A DNA stretch of 64,000 nucleotides, from positions 1 through 64,000 of the forward strand of contig NZ_LWBU01000011.1 in the NCBI RefSeq assembly GCF_001646665.1. The letters are read 5' to 3'. The position numbers and the translations under genes are program-made. The DNA comes from Streptomyces noursei (lineage in GTDB: Bacteria > Actinomycetota > Actinomycetes > Streptomycetales > Streptomycetaceae). Below, in pieces: positions 1 to 8,055 of the stretch (position 1 is the first letter of the stretch; each line of letters starts with the position of its first letter). The notes beneath the pieces were generated by a model. The model saw only the letters and a list, made by a program, of their open reading frames with translations. It did no database searches and was not told the origin of the DNA.

Positions 1-1
1 C

Positions 2-1357
2 CGCGCAGGCCCCCCCCGCCGCGCCGGCCCGCCCCGGCGGGCCAGACCCCGCTGCCCCGGGCGCCGCACGCCCCGGCCCAGGCCCAGGCCGGGCCCCCCG
101 CCCGCGGGCGGGCAGCGGGGGCCCCGGGGGGGCCCCGCCCCCGTACCGCCGGCGCAGCCCGCCGGTCACGTGCCCCGGCAGCCCGCCCCGCACGCCGCCG
201 CCCCGCACGCCCACCCGCCGCACACCGCACCCGATCCGCAGGCGCAGGCACGGCTCGCCCCGGCGGCCGAGGCGGCGCAGGCCCCGCAGGCCCCCGGCCG
301 GCAGACCCCGGCACCGGCCCCCGCGCCCGCCGCCCACGCCCCCGCCGCCCAGGCCCCCGCGCACCCCCGGGCCCACGACGCGGCCGGCCACGCCCCCGCC
401 GCCCAGGCCCCCTCCCCGTACCCCCAGGGCCCCGCCACGCCCGACTCCCGCCCCGTCGTGGACAAGGACCTCGCCGCCGCCGGGCGCAAGCCCCGCCGGG
501 GCGAGCCGCTCGCCACCCGCGCCCTCCGCGCCGTGCGCCGTACCGTCTCCTCGTCCGCCGCCCGGGAGGTCGCCGAGACGACCCGGACCGCCGAGACGCT
601 CCAGCAGCCGGTGACGACCGGACGGCAGATCGCCGTCACGTCCATCCGCGGCGGCGCCGGCAAGTCGACCGTCGCCGCGCTGCTGGGCCTCACCTACGCC
701 CACTACCGGCAGGACCCCGTCCTGCTGGTCGAGGCGGACCCGGCGCTCGGGTCGCTGCCGCTGCGGCTCGGCGCCGAGACGCTGCGGTGGACCACCGGTG
801 ACGTCGCAGGCATCGTCGAACCGCAGATGTCGCTGCTGGACGTCACCGGCTACCTCGTCCAGCTCCCCGACAACGCCTGGCTGCTGCCCGGCAGCCAGGG
901 CCGCATCGGCGCCATGCTGGACACCCGCGCGTACGAGCGGGTCATGGTCGCGCTGCGCCGCTACTTCGGCGTGACCGTCGTCGACTGCGAGACCCTGCCC
1001 GCCGAGGTCGCCCGCGTCGCGCTCTCCGCGGCCCAGGCCCGCGTCCTGACGACGCCCGCCACCCTGGAGGGCATCGCCAGCACCCACGCGGTGCTCCAGT
1101 GGATGCAGGGCCTGCCCCGCCACATCATCGCCGGCACCGTCGTCGTCCTCACCGAACTCGTGCCGCACACCGGACTGGACCTCGACGAGGCCACCCGGAA
1201 GCTCGCCGCCACCGGCGCGAGCGTCCAGGTCCTCCCCTACGACCGGCACCTGGCGGCCGGCGGCCCGATCCGCACCGAGCTGCTCGCCCACCCCACCCGG
1301 CAGGCCGCCACCCGGCTCGCCGCCGAGGTCTTCCAGCTGTCCCAGAAGCGCCACTGA
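2..1357 (+). CDS. ParA/MinD-like P-loop ATPase of the ESX locus (5' end outside window)
   Basis: The frame is open from base 2, so the gene probably begins to the left of the window; a GTG at 170 is the first internal start, but it lies in a Pro/Ala-rich low-complexity stretch with no clear ribosome site. After this disordered N-terminal part comes a deviant Walker A motif, SIRGGAGKST (bases 645-675), then LLVEADPALGS, typical of MinD/ParA-type ATPases. Such proteins are often found with the EccC motor in actinobacterial ESX loci, and this stop lies 14 bases before the eccC start with a GGGGGAGCGG ribosome site between them. I infer a spatial or regulatory ATPase for secretion rather than chromosome partition, because no ParB-like partner is adjacent. 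Confidence 0.8.
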   Translation, partial: RAGPPRRAGPPRRARPRCPGRRTPRPRPRPGPPPAGGQRGPRGGPAPVPPAQPAGHVPRQPAPHAAAPHAHPPHTAPDPQAQARLAPAAEAAQAPQAPGRQTPAPAPAPAAHAPAAQAPAHPRAHDAAGHAPAAQAPSPYPQGPATPDSRPVVDKDLAAAGRKPRRGEPLATRALRAVRRTVSSSAAREVAETTRTAETLQQPVTTGRQIAVTSIRGGAGKSTVAALLGLTYAHYRQDPVLLVEADPALGSLPLRLGAETLRWTTGDVAGIVEPQMSLLDVTGYLVQLPDNAWLLPGSQGRIGAMLDTRAYERVMVALRRYFGVTVVDCETLPAEVARVALSAAQARVLTTPATLEGIASTHAVLQWMQGLPRHIIAGTVVVLTELVPHTGLDLDEATRKLAATGASVQVLPYDRHLAAGGPIRTELLAHPTRQAATRLAAEVFQLSQKRH

Positions 1358-1371
1358 GGGGGAGCGGACCG

Positions 1372-4300
1372 ATGAGCACCCGACTGATACACCGCCCCGC
1401 CCGGACGACCCGCCCGCCCGCCGCCTCCGAGGCGCGCACCATCGAGGCCCCGCCCAACCTGCCCGAGGGCAAGGGCGGCAACGTCGCGATGTCGCTGCTG
1501 CCGGTGGCCGGCGTCATGTCGTCCGTCGTGATGATGACCGTCGTCCGCAACAGCCAGTTCGCCGCCCTCGGCGCGCTGATCCTCGTCATCACCGTCATCG
1601 GCTCGCTCGTCCTGGTCTTCTCGCAGCGCGGCAAGGCCCAGCGCACCCGGCGCACCCAGCGCGAGGCCTACCTCGCGTACCTGGAGGACCTGCGCGAGGA
1701 GCTGTCCGCCGAGGAGCGGGAGCGCCGCGAGCGGGCCGACGTGCTCAACCCGCCGCCGCACGCGCTGTACGACATCGTCCGCGACCCCGCGCGCCTCTGG
1801 GAGCGCCGCCGCCTCGACGCCGACTTCCTGCGCGTGCGCGTGGGCACCGGCGAGATGCCGGTGCGCGACCTGCGCATCGGCGACCAGGGCTCCTCCGTCC
1901 TCACCCCGCCCGACCGGTTCATGCTCAACGAGGCGTCGGCGCTGATGGACCGCTTCCGCACCGGCACCGAACTCCCGCTGACCGTCCCGCTCGACCGCGT
2001 CGGCAACATCAGCGTCGTCGGCCCCCGCCAGGACTGCCTGCGCGTCGCCCGCGCCCTGCTCGTGCAGGCCGCCGCCCTGCACGCCCCGGACGACGTGGGC
2101 GTGGCGCTCGCGGTGCCCGGGGAGCGGCTGGCCGACTGGGAGTGGGCCAAGTGGATGCCCCACCTGCTGGACGGCGACCAGTTCGACGGGCCCGTCGCGG
2201 CCCGCCGCATCGCGCCCTCCGTGCCGCAGCTCGCCCGGCAGCTCGGCCCCGAGCTGCGCCGCCGCGCCTCCTACGCCGCCGAGGTGCGCCGCGGCCTGTC
2301 CGGCAAGGACGCCCTGTCCATGTCGTCCCGCCTGCTGGTCGTCGCCGACGGGCACGGGGAGGACGCCGTGGACCTGCCGCGCCCCGACGACGCGGTGGGC
2401 CTGCGCGAGATGGGCGTGACCGTGCTGCACCTGCTGGAGCAGCGCGTCCAGGAGCCGGGGCACGTGGGCGTGCGGATCACCGTCGACGGCGACCGGGTCG
2501 CCATCGAGGACCTCCGCGAGGAGGAGCCGGTCGGCGCGCACGGCACCGTCGACGAGGTGTCCGTGCCGTTCGCCGAGGGCCTCGCCCGCATGCTGGCGCC
2601 GCTGCGGCTGTCCGCCGAGTCGCTCGGCGACGCGCCGCTGTCCGGGCCGGTCGACTTCGCCGACCTGCTCGGCATCGACGACGTGGCGCGGCTGGACCTG
2701 GCCACGCTGTGGGCACCGCGCGGGGAGCGTGCCTTCCTGCGCGTACCGATCGGCATCAGCGACGCCCACGAGCCGGTGCTGCTCGACCTGAAGGAGTCCT
2801 CCGAGCTGGGCATGGGCCCGCACGGCCTGTGCGTCGGCGCCACCGGTTCCGGCAAGTCGGAGCTGCTGCGCACCCTGGTGCTCGCCCTGGTGGCCACCCA
2901 CCCGCCGGAGGACCTGGCCCTGGTCCTCGTCGACTACAAGGGCGGCGCCACCTTCGCGCCCTTCGCCGACCTGCCGCACGTCGCCGGTGTCATCACCAAC
3001 CTGGAGAACCAGGCCGGCCTGGTCGAGCGCGTCCACGCCTCCCTCGCCGGCGAGGTCAAACGCCGCCAGCGGGTCCTCAAGGACGCGGGGAACGTCGCCG
3101 ACATCGGCGACTACGCGGCGCTGCGCGCCGAGAAGCGGCCCGACCTGGACCCGCTGCCGCACCTGTTCATCGTCATCGACGAGTTCGGCGAACTGCTCAC
3201 CGCCAAGCCGGACTTCATCGACCTGTTCCTGTCCATCGGCCGTATCGGCCGCTCCATCGGCGTGCACCTGCTGCTGTCCAGCCAGCGCATCGAGGGCGGC
3301 CGGCTCAAGGGCCTGGACACCTACCTGTCGTACCGGCTGGGCCTGCGGACCTTCTCCGCCGACGAGTCCCGCACGGTCCTCGACACCACCGACGCCTTCC
3401 ATCTGCCGCCGCTGCCCGGCTTCGGCTATCTGAAGGTCGACACCAGCCACTACGAGCGGTTCAAGGCGAGTTACGTCTCCGGCGCCTACCGCGGCCCGGT
3501 GCGGCGCGCGGCGGACGAGGACACCGGTCCGCTGGCCCTGGAGTACGAGGCGTACAACACCCTGGGGCGGGCCGAGGAGTCCGGTCCGCAGGAGGCGCCG
3601 GTGCGCCGCCGCGAGACCGGTCCGACCGAGCTCGGCGTCATGGTCGAGCAGTTGGAGAACGCCCCCACCGACCCGGTGCGCCGCATCTGGCTGCCCCCGC
3701 TGCCCGGCGCGGTCGCCCTCGACCGGGTCGCCGGGCCCCTCCAGGCCGGCCCGCGCGGGATGCAGCTGTCCGCGCGGCGCGGCCCGCTCCAGGTGCCGCT
3801 GGGCCTGCTCGACGACCCGACCAGGCAGTGGCAGGGCGAGTGGTACCTGGACCTCACGGTGGCGGGCGGCCACGCCGCCGTCATCGGCGGCCCGCAGTCC
3901 GGCAAGACGACCCTGCTGCGCACGCTCGTCCTGTCGCTGGCCCTCACGCACACCCCGCAGGAGGTCGGCGTCTACGGCCTCGACCTCGTCGGCGGCGGCC
4001 TCCAGGCCCTGTCCGGCCTGCCGCACGTCGGCGGCATCGCGAGCCGCGCCGACCGCGAGCGGGCCTCCCGCACGGTCGAGGAGGTGCGGAACATGCTGGC
4101 GCTGCGCGAGGACCTCTTCCGCGAGCACAACATCGACTCCGTCGAGCAGCTCCGCACCCAGCACGCGGCGGGCCGGCTCCCGCAGCTGGCGTCCGCCGAG
4201 ATCGTCCTGGTCATCGACGGCTTCGGCGCGCTGCGCGACGACTTCGACGAGCTGGACGACGCCGTCGTCGACATCCTGAAGAGGGGCGGCGGGTACGGCA

Positions 4301-5352
4301 TCCACGTCGTCGCCGGCATGCTCCGCTGGAACGACGTCCGCATCGCGACCCAGTCGTACTTCGGCACCCGTGTCGAGCTGCGCCTCAACGACGCCACCGA
4401 GACGAGCATCGACCGCAAGCTCGCCGAGACCCTGTCGCCCGACGAGCCGGGCCGGGTGCTGACCGACGGCAAGCTGTTCGCGCAGGCCGCCCTGCCCCGT
4501 ACGGACGGGCTGGCCGACAACACCGACCTGGGCACCGTCCTGGAGCGCACCGCCCGGCAGGTCCGCGCCGCCTGGAGCGGCGAGGTCGCGCAGCCGGTGC
4601 GGGTGCTGCCCCACGTCCTGGAGCCGCACCTGCTGCCGGGGCCGGTGGCCGAGCCCGGGCGGGTGCCGATCGGCCTGGACCAGACGGCGCTCGCGCCCGT
4701 GCTGCTCGACCTGTTCGAGCACGACCAGCACCTGCTGGTGATGGGCGACAGCGAGTGCGGCAAGACGAACCTGCTGAAGACGATCGCCGGCGGGCTGGTC
4801 GAGCGGTACGGCGAGGACGAGCTGGTCCTCGCCGTCATGGACCCGCGGCGGGGGCTGCGCGGTGTGGTGCCCGAGGAGTTCCTCGGCGGGTACGCGTACA
4901 ACGCCAAGCTGTGCGGGGGACTGGCCGCCGGTATCGCCACGGAGCTGGAGAAGCGGCTGCCCGACGAGGGCGCCCGCCTGGAGGACCTGGAGCCGGGCAG
5001 CTGGGGCAGCGGCCCGCGGATCGTGGTGCTCGTGGACGACTACGACGTGCTGACGACGGCCGGCCAGGCGCCGCTCGCGCCGTTCCTGCCGTACATCCCC
5101 TCCGCCGTCGACATCGGTCTGCACTTCGTGCTGACGCGCCGTGTCGCGGGCGCCTCGCGCGGCATGTACGAGCCGCTGGTGCAGGGCCTGCGCGAGTCGG
5201 GGGCGTCGGCGATCCTCATGGCGGGTGACCGCAGCGAGGGCCAGCTGTTCCCGGGCGTGTACGCCTCGCAGCAGCCGCCCGGGCGGGGCGTGCTGATCCG
5301 CAGGGGCCAGTCGAACCGGCTGATCCAGACGGTGTTCACCCCCGAATCCTGA
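1372..5352 (+). CDS. eccC: EccC-type FtsK/SpoIIIE ATPase, motor of type VII secretion
   Basis: The 1326-residue product is the membrane ATPase that drives ESX substrate export. Two adjacent membrane segments lie near residues 40-85. Three FtsK/SpoIIIE ATPase domains follow, with P-loops GATGSGKSELL near residue 489, GGPQSGKTTLL near 840 and GDSECGKTNLL near 1124. The first domain has the Walker B-like FIVIDEFGELL. It is a single chain, the EccCa-EccCb fusion layout usual in Streptomyces. The ATG at 1372 follows a purine-rich GGGGGAGCGG; longer in-frame starts overlap the ATPase gene upstream and lack ribosome sites. The fused three-domain layout and the Esx genes downstream make the assignment secure. 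Confidence 0.95.
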   Translation: MSTRLIHRPARTTRPPAASEARTIEAPPNLPEGKGGNVAMSLLPVAGVMSSVVMMTVVRNSQFAALGALILVITVIGSLVLVFSQRGKAQRTRRTQREAYLAYLEDLREELSAEERERRERADVLNPPPHALYDIVRDPARLWERRRLDADFLRVRVGTGEMPVRDLRIGDQGSSVLTPPDRFMLNEASALMDRFRTGTELPLTVPLDRVGNISVVGPRQDCLRVARALLVQAAALHAPDDVGVALAVPGERLADWEWAKWMPHLLDGDQFDGPVAARRIAPSVPQLARQLGPELRRRASYAAEVRRGLSGKDALSMSSRLLVVADGHGEDAVDLPRPDDAVGLREMGVTVLHLLEQRVQEPGHVGVRITVDGDRVAIEDLREEEPVGAHGTVDEVSVPFAEGLARMLAPLRLSAESLGDAPLSGPVDFADLLGIDDVARLDLATLWAPRGERAFLRVPIGISDAHEPVLLDLKESSELGMGPHGLCVGATGSGKSELLRTLVLALVATHPPEDLALVLVDYKGGATFAPFADLPHVAGVITNLENQAGLVERVHASLAGEVKRRQRVLKDAGNVADIGDYAALRAEKRPDLDPLPHLFIVIDEFGELLTAKPDFIDLFLSIGRIGRSIGVHLLLSSQRIEGGRLKGLDTYLSYRLGLRTFSADESRTVLDTTDAFHLPPLPGFGYLKVDTSHYERFKASYVSGAYRGPVRRAADEDTGPLALEYEAYNTLGRAEESGPQEAPVRRRETGPTELGVMVEQLENAPTDPVRRIWLPPLPGAVALDRVAGPLQAGPRGMQLSARRGPLQVPLGLLDDPTRQWQGEWYLDLTVAGGHAAVIGGPQSGKTTLLRTLVLSLALTHTPQEVGVYGLDLVGGGLQALSGLPHVGGIASRADRERASRTVEEVRNMLALREDLFREHNIDSVEQLRTQHAAGRLPQLASAEIVLVIDGFGALRDDFDELDDAVVDILKRGGGYGIHVVAGMLRWNDVRIATQSYFGTRVELRLNDATETSIDRKLAETLSPDEPGRVLTDGKLFAQAALPRTDGLADNTDLGTVLERTARQVRAAWSGEVAQPVRVLPHVLEPHLLPGPVAEPGRVPIGLDQTALAPVLLDLFEHDQHLLVMGDSECGKTNLLKTIAGGLVERYGEDELVLAVMDPRRGLRGVVPEEFLGGYAYNAKLCGGLAAGIATELEKRLPDEGARLEDLEPGSWGSGPRIVVLVDDYDVLTTAGQAPLAPFLPYIPSAVDIGLHFVLTRRVAGASRGMYEPLVQGLRESGASAILMAGDRSEGQLFPGVYASQQPPGRGVLIRRGQSNRLIQTVFTPES

Positions 5353-5383
5353 TCCTGATGACTGCGAAGGACCGGACGACCCC

Positions 5384-6802
5384 ATGACCAAGGACGTCAT
5401 AGCCCTCACCGAGCGGATGCCGGACCCGTGGGCCGTGCTCGCGGGCCTGCTCTCCGGCGGCCCCGACAAGCTGGTGGACACGGCCGGCGAGGACGCCGTC
5501 GTACGGCTCTGCGACGAGCAGGGCCGCCCGCTCGTCTCCGTCGAGGCGCCGCTGCTGGTGCAGGTGCGCGGCGAGGCGGAGCGGCTGCTCGGTGCCACGC
5601 CGCCGCCGGTGCCGTTCTGGTGGACGGAGGCCCGTGCCACGACCGGGGTGGCGGAGGCGGAGCGGCTGGCGGGCACGTTCGCGGCCCGGCTGGTGTCGCT
5701 GACGGGCGGCTCGGCGTGGCCCCCGGAGGCGGCGCGGTCGCTGGCCGTGGTGGCGTCGGACGGGGTGGGCGTCGCGCCTCCGGCGTCCGCGCAGCCCGCG
5801 GTGGACGTCCTGACCGACAAGGTGGCCGTCGTCATCCAGGACCGGCCCGTGGTGGCCATGACGGCCTGGCTGGCGGACGCGTTCCGGGCGGCCGCCGAGG
5901 GCGGGCTCGGGCTCCAGGTGGTCAGCCCGGCGGGCACCACGCTCTCGCCGGCGGTGCGCGGCGCGCTGTCCGCGTGGCCGTCGCGCTGGGTGGTGCAGGA
6001 CGAGCGGGACGGCTACTACGACGGGCTGACGGGCGCGGTGCTGGCGTGGCGGGACGGGATGTTCTTCCCGGTCGCCGAGCCGGACTCGACGGACGACGAC
6101 CCGCGCGCCCGGGTGGCCGCCTCCTTCCAGGAGGGTGTCACCGACAGTGGTGAGCGGCAGCTGGCCCTGACGTTCCGCACGGTCCACCCGGCGGACGACC
6201 GGCTGGTGCTGGGCGGCGCGCTGGAGGCGGTGTGGCGGGAGCTGACCGGTGAGGCGCCGGCCGGGTGGGGCACGGCGGAGCCGGCCAACCTGCCGTGGTC
6301 GCTGCGGCGGTTGACGGACGTGGCCTTCGAGCGGGCGCCGGAGCCGACGTGGGTGGTCGTGGTCGGCAGCCCGGAGCGTCCTGGGCTCGCCACCGTGCGC
6401 GTGAGCCGGACGAAGGCGGGGGTGGAGGAGGAGGTGACGCTGGCGTTCGGGTACGGGCCGGACGAGGAGCCTCCGGTGGACGCCGTGCCGAGGGCCGCCG
6501 AGGTGCTGGCCACCCGTCACCGGCTTCAGTCGATGCTCGTACAGCTCCGCAAAGCGCGCCGTGACCTGGCGGTGCCGCCGCGGTTCGAGGGGCCGGGCGT
6601 TCCGCTGGCGTTCGTGCTGGGTGCGGAGGAGGTCCGGGCGATGCCGGGCGACCGGGCGCGGAAGACCCCGCTGGACCGGGTGCCGGTCCAACTGGGCCCG
6701 AAATCACGCCCGGCGCTGTACTACCCGCTGCCCGGCGACCCGTCGGACCTGTCGGGGTGGCAGGACTTCGAGCGGCTGGTGCGGCACCTGAAGGGCGAGT
6801 GA
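5384..6802 (+). CDS. DUF6177-like protein of the ESX locus
   Basis: This 472-residue protein is acidic, without signal peptide or clear membrane segments. The opening MTKDVIALTERMPD and the later WWTEARATTG are features I associate with DUF6177 proteins, which are found almost only beside EccC genes in Streptomyces. Its role is unknown; position suggests a cytoplasmic accessory factor of secretion, perhaps at the point in the cluster where mycobacterial loci carry other components. It starts 31 bases after eccC behind GAAGGACCGG and probably belongs to the same transcript. The family name is from memory. Confidence 0.75.
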   Translation: MTKDVIALTERMPDPWAVLAGLLSGGPDKLVDTAGEDAVVRLCDEQGRPLVSVEAPLLVQVRGEAERLLGATPPPVPFWWTEARATTGVAEAERLAGTFAARLVSLTGGSAWPPEAARSLAVVASDGVGVAPPASAQPAVDVLTDKVAVVIQDRPVVAMTAWLADAFRAAAEGGLGLQVVSPAGTTLSPAVRGALSAWPSRWVVQDERDGYYDGLTGAVLAWRDGMFFPVAEPDSTDDDPRARVAASFQEGVTDSGERQLALTFRTVHPADDRLVLGGALEAVWRELTGEAPAGWGTAEPANLPWSLRRLTDVAFERAPEPTWVVVVGSPERPGLATVRVSRTKAGVEEEVTLAFGYGPDEEPPVDAVPRAAEVLATRHRLQSMLVQLRKARRDLAVPPRFEGPGVPLAFVLGAEEVRAMPGDRARKTPLDRVPVQLGPKSRPALYYPLPGDPSDLSGWQDFERLVRHLKGE

Positions 6803-6928
6803 TGTCATGTGTTCGTCGCAGAGGGCCGCGAGCCGGGGATTGCTGATTGCAGCAGCGACGCGTGAGTTGATAGGCATGTAGTCGTACATTCGATCCATAC
6901 GATCGTCCATCGCAGCGGGGGTAGCCCG

Positions 6929-7261
6929 ATGAAGTTCGATATGGGGGCGCAGGTCCTGTCGACCCTGATGTCCCAGTCGCAGGGGTCGAGCAACGACCTG
7001 GGCCTGCTGATCCGTCAGCTGGTGCAGGCCGCGGCGCCGTTGGAGGGCAAGTTCAACGGCGCGGGCAAGGTGGCGTTCGACTCGTTCAAGTCGCGCTCGG
7101 ACGAGATCACGGCCGCGCTGAACGGCTCGCTGGCGGCCATCCTGGGCGGCCAGTCGGGCATGGAGTCGGCGTTCGGCTCCGGTGACCAGGAGCAGGGTGA
7201 CAACGCGCGGACGCAGATGTCGTCGGCGAACTTCGACGCGGCGCGTTTCTCGGGCCGCTAG
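6929..7261 (+). CDS. Small Esx-family (WXG100-like) secreted protein, first of pair
   Basis: The 110-residue product is predicted all-helical, with no signal peptide, the size and position of an ESX substrate. A helix-turn-helix layout is centred on LEGKFNGAG; the canonical W-x-G turn is replaced by F-N-G. It carries a Gly/Gln-rich tail ending DAARFSGR. A 126-base gap separates it from the DUF6177-like gene, so the esx pair may have its own promoter. The start ATG follows GCGGGGGTAGCCCG. It probably heterodimerises with the next product, as Esx pairs do. This is an esxA/esxB-type gene, but I cannot say which name applies. Confidence 0.8.
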   Translation: MKFDMGAQVLSTLMSQSQGSSNDLGLLIRQLVQAAAPLEGKFNGAGKVAFDSFKSRSDEITAALNGSLAAILGGQSGMESAFGSGDQEQGDNARTQMSSANFDAARFSGR

Positions 7262-7291
7262 ACCGATCCGTACACGGGGAGTTGATTGCTG

Positions 7292-7606
7292 ATGGCTGCT
7301 GCGGGTAGCGACCGTCGTTCGTACGACACGGGTGCCTCGTCCGAGGCCCAGATGAACATCCAGGCGGTGATCGCGCGTCTGGAGCAGGTGATCTCCGCGC
7401 GTGACGCGCAGGTGAAGGCGGCGATGACCGACTTCGCGGCCGACGGCGTGGCGGACGAGTACCACGGCAAGGAACTGCGCTGGAACTCCGCCTCCCAGGA
7501 GGTCCGCAACATCATCCAGCTGCTCAAGACGACGCTGGAGAAGAACGACGCGACCGCGCAGACGACGCTGCAGCGCGCGAAGGCCGCGGTCGACAACATC
7601 GGCTGA
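7292..7606 (+). CDS. Small Esx-family (WXG100-like) secreted protein, second of pair
   Basis: The 104-residue product lies 30 bases after the first esx gene. The opening MAAAGSDRRSYDTGASSEAQ and long amphipathic helices match Streptomyces Esx proteins. A Y-x-x-x-E element occurs in DEYHGKELRW, resembling the YxxxD/E export signal of type VII substrates, although it sits mid-protein rather than at the C terminus. There is no canonical WXG. I chose the ATG at 7292 over a TTG at 7286 because GGGGAG lies about ten bases upstream of it. It likely pairs with the 6929-7261 product as a co-secreted heterodimer. Confidence 0.8.
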   Translation: MAAAGSDRRSYDTGASSEAQMNIQAVIARLEQVISARDAQVKAAMTDFAADGVADEYHGKELRWNSASQEVRNIIQLLKTTLEKNDATAQTTLQRAKAAVDNIG

Positions 7607-7629
7607 CGCGGGTACGGGGGAGCGTTTTC

Positions 7630-8055
7630 ATGACGGCGTGGGACATCCAGCCCCAGGGGGTGCAGGGTCAGCTCAAGGTCGTCGGCACACACGCCGGTGA
7701 ACTGGAGAAGGCCCTGAACGCCCTGGTCACCGACATGCAGCAGGCGGCGCAGGCGGCGGGTACGGCGGTGCCGGGCTCGGCCGCCGACATCCCGTTGCAG
7801 GGCCCGACGGCCTCGGGCGCGCCGCTGACGCAGAAGGCGACGGGCCCGGTGGGCGCGGCGCTGGCCGAGTACATGACCGGCCGGCAGAAGACGCACTTCG
7901 AGCCCATGGCCAAGCGCATCCAGGCGGCCGTCATCGGCGCGGCCACGGCGACCAACGAGTACGTCGAGGGCGACCTGACCCAGGCCAAGGAGGCCCAGGA
8001 CGCGGCCCGACAGGTGCGACTGGACCTGCTGAAGGAGCTCGGGGGGAAGAAGTGA
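7630..8055 (+). CDS. DUF6507-like ESX-associated helical protein
   Basis: The 141-residue, Ala-rich protein opens MTAWDIQPQGVQGQLK, matching small proteins I recall as DUF6507, found beside Streptomyces polymorphic toxins. Long helices without signal peptide or membrane segment suggest an Esx/PE-like partner of the large effector that follows. The stop overlaps the GTG of that effector by four bases (GTGA), so the two are probably translationally coupled. In other ESX systems small helical partners form a complex with LXG toxins to target them; that role is an inference here. Confidence 0.7.
   Translation: MTAWDIQPQGVQGQLKVVGTHAGELEKALNALVTDMQQAAQAAGTAVPGSAADIPLQGPTASGAPLTQKATGPVGAALAEYMTGRQKTHFEPMAKRIQAAVIGAATATNEYVEGDLTQAKEAQDAARQVRLDLLKELGGKK

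Noticed and set aside
1237..5940. Very long open frame on the minus strand opposite eccC
   Set aside because: It is the mirror of a real gene in high-GC DNA; composition is repetitive Arg/Gly/Val/Gln and no domain can be recognised.
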